Part shown: positions 6,925-9,409 of the stretch, piece after piece
Layout: each line of letters begins with the position of its first letter
Position numbering within the stretch: the stretch's first letter is position 1
Made by a program: the position numbers and the translations under genes
Assembly: GCA_027438535.1 (NCBI GenBank)
Contig: DAIAMA010000033.1
Span: 1 to 9,409 of the forward strand
Source: a bacterium
GTDB taxonomy: Bacteria > Pseudomonadota > Gammaproteobacteria > Burkholderiales > Thiobacteraceae
Length of the DNA stretch: 9,409 bases
Direction: 5' to 3'
The notes under the pieces: model-generated
The model's input: the letters and a program-made list of their open reading frames with translations, nothing else
Databases searched by the model: none
What the model was told of the DNA's origin: nothing

Positions 6925-8265
6925 TCAGATTTCTGGGCCCGTCAGCGCAACCGTTTCCGGATTGCGAATAGCGTGCTTGCGCTTTTTCCATGCTGTCAGA
7001 CTTTGTTTTAGGTTAATGAGATTGTTGAAGTAGTACACGGCCTTGAATACGAATAGCCGGAGCTTAAGGGGAGTGCTGCGGAAGATATCGCCGGCGAGCA
7101 GGGAGAGTATGGCTGCTTCCAGACGAAAGAAATTACTTGGACGCAAAAACAAATCGCGCAAAGTCGGCGTGGTGGCACGATAAATGAACCAGGAAAAGGC
7201 CTTTGGCCCGCGGCGTAGGACGGCATCGAAAGTCTTCAGCGCGCGCGCCGCTTGCCGGGGCTGGTCGAGACAGGTTTCCACCGTATCCGCGCCGATGAAT
7301 GCGCTGTTCATGGCGAGGAAAACACCGGAAGAGAACACCGGATCGATAAAGGCGAAGGCATCGCCCAGCAACAAGTAATTGCGGCCGGACGCGCGATTGG
7401 CCGTGTAGGAATAGTTTCCGGTCGCGGTGACCGGCGAAATCAGTTGCGCGCCTTTTAGGCGCTCGGTGAGCGCGGGGCAGAGCGCGATGGTGTCGAGCAG
7501 AAATTGCGCCGGTTCGGTTTTGCGCGATTTCAGATAATACGGCCAGCACACCGCGCCCACGCTGGTGGCACCATCCGAAAGCGGAATGAACCAAAACCAG
7601 CCGTGATCGAACCAGAAAATACTGATATGGCCTTCGGCCTTGCCTGCTAGGCGCGTAGCGCCGGAAAAATGGCCGAAGAGGGCGGCGCTATTGTGTTTCT
7701 TGTCGCGCTGCTTGATGCCGAATTGATTGGCGAGAAAAGTATCGCGCCCGGAGGCGTCCACCACGAATTGGGTTTGAAATTGGCGCGTCTGCGCGGCTTC
7801 ATCGACGGCGGTTACTGTGGCGCCTGCGCCGGCATGGAATGTCACGCCCGTGACTTTGTGTCCTTCGAGCGCCGTCGCGCCTTTGGCGACCGCATTTTTG
7901 AACAGAATGTGATCGAAGTCGGAGCGCCGTACCTGATAAGCGTACGGAAAAGCTTTATCCCATGCGTTCGCGAAGTTGAGCGTGACGGGGTCGCCATGCC
8001 AGGGAGAAACAAATTCGACGCCGTACTTGATCATGCCGATGCGCTCGATTTCTTCGCGCACGCCCAAGCGCTCGAACAGCGGCAAATTCAACGGCAATAA
8101 AGACTCGCCGATGTGGAAGCGCGGATGCGTGGCTTTTTCAAGTAGCACCACGTTCCGCCCGCGTTCCGCGAGCAGCGCGGCGATGGTCGAACCCGCCGGT
8201 CCGCCGCCGATGACCAGCACGTCGCAGAGGGACGAACCGGCTAGCCTGGTATTCTCATTTAGCAT
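6925..8265 (-). CDS. Flavin-dependent halogenase-like protein (tryptophan/phenolic halogenase family)
   Basis: This FAD-dependent enzyme would need FADH2, oxygen and halide to halogenate an aromatic substrate. It is 446 residues from ATG 8265. The dinucleotide-binding GGGPAG is at 20-25, followed by GES at 53-55. A lysine (K80, in IKYG) sits where halogenases carry the lysine that handles the hypohalous species. The halogenase signature WxWxIP is present (W223 to P228, WFWFIP). The FAD motif GDAFAFIDPVFSSG lies at 301-314. The C-terminal part is hydrophobic and basic (about 383-433), as in membrane-associated relatives of pigment clusters. An in-frame GTG at 8286 would add seven residues; neither start has a clear Shine-Dalgarno site. 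The substrate is probably the hydroxybenzoate made by the neighbouring chorismatase, or a polyene built on it; this is inference. A plain flavin monooxygenase is less likely given the motifs. Confidence 0.85.
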   Translation of the reverse strand: MLNENTRLAGSSLCDVLVIGGGPAGSTIAALLAERGRNVVLLEKATHPRFHIGESLLPLNLPLFERLGVREEIERIGMIKYGVEFVSPWHGDPVTLNFANAWDKAFPYAYQVRRSDFDHILFKNAVAKGATALEGHKVTGVTFHAGAGATVTAVDEAAQTRQFQTQFVVDASGRDTFLANQFGIKQRDKKHNSAALFGHFSGATRLAGKAEGHISIFWFDHGWFWFIPLSDGATSVGAVCWPYYLKSRKTEPAQFLLDTIALCPALTERLKGAQLISPVTATGNYSYTANRASGRNYLLLGDAFAFIDPVFSSGVFLAMNSAFIGADTVETCLDQPRQAARALKTFDAVLRRGPKAFSWFIYRATTPTLRDLFLRPSNFFRLEAAILSLLAGDIFRSTPLKLRLFVFKAVYYFNNLINLKQSLTAWKKRKHAIRNPETVALTGPEI

Positions 8266-8303
8266 CTGGTCATTGTAAGTAAGCACTCGGATAAAGTCAT
8301 GCG

Positions 8304-9409
8304 CTATTCAGCCGCGTGGCGCCCAGTGGGAAGCGGGATCCCCGCGCCCGGCAGCCAACGCCGCAAGCCGGGTGTTGTAATCACCGTGCTAACGATGGCC
8401 ATGAGCACCAACATCGTAAACACATTCTGCGAAATGACGCCCAGATCGAAGCCGACATTGATGATAATCAGTTCCATCAAGGCCCGGGTATTCATCATAA
8501 TGCCGATGACTTTGGATTCCTGATGGTTCAGACCGGACCAGCGTGCGGCCCAGTAGCAGCCGCCGAATTTACCGAGCGTGGCGAGCACGATCAGCAAGAC
8601 ACACCAGCCCCAGAGTGCGGCGCTATCCAGCCCGCCGATATCGGTGCGCAGCCCGGTATAAGTAAAAAATATCGGCAGGAAAAAAACCGTGACGAATCCG
8701 CTCACTTTTTGCTTCCATGCGCGTACCACTTCATGCTGATCGTGCAGCAGCACGCCCAGCATGAAGCCGCCGAAGATGGCGAAGATGCCGATTTGATACG
8801 TCGCCATGGCCGACAGAAAAATGGCGGCGAGGAGCAGGCCGAGCAAGTTGGCGGAGAGGCGATGTTCGGACACGACCGAATGGCGGATGGCGCGATGCAG
8901 CGCCGGGCGCACCAGCCACCAGCACACGATGATGTAGAGTCCAAGCAGGGCGAGCGTCGCCATGAAATGCCCGGCCGAAAAATGGGAGACGGTAAGCGCG
9001 GTCACGACCGCGAGCAGCAGCCAGCCGATGACATCGTTAATGGCTGCCGCGCTGATGGCGATGACGCCCAGCGTGGTGCGCGTCATATCGAATTCCATCA
9101 TGATGCGTCCCAGGATGGGCAGCGCCGTGATCGAGAATGCCGTGGCGATGAACAGCGCCGAAGCCAGCGGGTCGGCCTTGGGCGAGAGATAAGGCGCGGA
9201 GTAATAGCCAAACGCCAGACCCAGCACGAAGGGGAAAATCAGGCCGGCCGCGGCGATGCGCACAACGGCGCTGCGGTTGCGCGCGGCGCCGAGATGAGAA
9301 AAATCGAACGCCAGGCCGATCTGGAACATGAGCAGGATCAAACCGATTTGGCTCAGTATGGTCATGGGTTCCGGCGCGCTCGAACGAAACACATAATGAA
9401 ACACCGCCG
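8304..9409 (-). CDS. CPA2/Kef-type cation:proton antiporter, N-terminus outside the window
   Basis: This is a polytopic inner-membrane protein exchanging Na+ or K+ for protons. The visible 368 codons run open to the right edge. The sequence there (LSQIGLILLMFQIGL after a short lead) matches an internal helix of the Na+/H+ exchanger domain, so the true start and the first helix or two lie beyond 9409. About ten hydrophobic helices can be seen. Counting from the GTG at 9404, the ion-binding helix has N123-D124 (AINDVIGW), where many CPA2 proteins have Asp-Asp. A lysine at K279 (LGKFGG) and the late motif NTRALMEL (305-312) are also typical of the family. There is no cytoplasmic RCK/TrkA-N domain: the protein ends 20-30 residues after the last helix. 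The stop lies 17 to 38 bases before the halogenase start, so it is likely first in, or inside, the same operon. Confidence 0.9.
   Translation of the reverse strand, partial: AVFHYVFRSSAPEPMTILSQIGLILLMFQIGLAFDFSHLGAARNRSAVVRIAAAGLIFPFVLGLAFGYYSAPYLSPKADPLASALFIATAFSITALPILGRIMMEFDMTRTTLGVIAISAAAINDVIGWLLLAVVTALTVSHFSAGHFMATLALLGLYIIVCWWLVRPALHRAIRHSVVSEHRLSANLLGLLLAAIFLSAMATYQIGIFAIFGGFMLGVLLHDQHEVVRAWKQKVSGFVTVFFLPIFFTYTGLRTDIGGLDSAALWGWCVLLIVLATLGKFGGCYWAARWSGLNHQESKVIGIMMNTRALMELIIINVGFDLGVISQNVFTMLVLMAIVSTVITTPGLRRWLPGAGIPLPTGRHAAE

Larger units (their letters stand above)
4273..9409 (-). other. Putative operon: antiporter, halogenase, chorismatase, MipA, acyltransferase
   Basis: Five same-strand genes are separated by only 17-38, 14, 8 and 26 bases, with no terminator-like hairpin plus T-run between them. 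No internal promoter is obvious. The run ends at the 131-base AT-rich gap before lysS. Its upstream end is outside the window. The grouping of genes into one transcript is inferred from spacing only. Confidence 0.65.

Noticed and set aside
6911..6991. Longer N-terminus for the chorismatase starting at 6991
   Set aside because: It overlaps the halogenase C-terminus, and the added residues do not look like the family, whose usual length fits the start at 6910.

Overview
The window is a gene-dense piece of a proteobacterial chromosome. Betaproteobacteria is my best guess, from the style of LysS and of the glycine-zipper protein, and from the moderately GC-rich coding sequence; this is inference, not a phylogenetic result. 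Every gene I can support lies on the minus strand, so transcription runs from high to low coordinates. I see no rRNA, tRNA, insertion sequence, CRISPR array, integrase or other sign of recent transfer.

Right half (9409 down to 4273): five genes are packed head to tail with gaps of about 8 to 38 bases. In transcription order they are a Kef-type CPA2 cation:proton antiporter (its N-terminus lies outside the window), a flavin-dependent halogenase-like protein, a chorismatase of the FkbO/Hyg5/XanB2 family, a MipA/OmpV outer-membrane barrel, and a PlsC-family lipid acyltransferase. The most coherent reading is a secondary-metabolite module. The chorismatase would make hydroxybenzoate from chorismate, the halogenase could halogenate the aromatic ring, and the acyltransferase could attach the product to a lipid, with the barrel acting at the outer membrane. 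Chorismatase and halogenase occur together in xanthomonadin (brominated aryl polyene) pigment clusters. The polyene-building enzymes (ACP, ligase, ketosynthases, dehydratases, exporter) are not in the window and would have to lie beyond position 9409 or elsewhere.

Middle (4272 to 1992): an AT-rich leader of about 130 bases with two small inverted repeats precedes lysS, a complete class II lysyl-tRNA synthetase. A small membrane-anchored glycine-zipper (SlyB-like) protein with its own strong ribosome binding site follows.

Left end (1981 to 1): a copper-type P1B ATPase (CopA) with two N-terminal CxxC metal-binding domains runs off the left edge before its ATP-binding hinge and last membrane helices. 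Its short promoter region contains a 17-bp palindrome, ATACCC-N5-GGGTAT, next to a good -35 box. This resembles CsoR-family operators rather than the CueR sites usual in Proteobacteria. No regulator gene is visible in the window.
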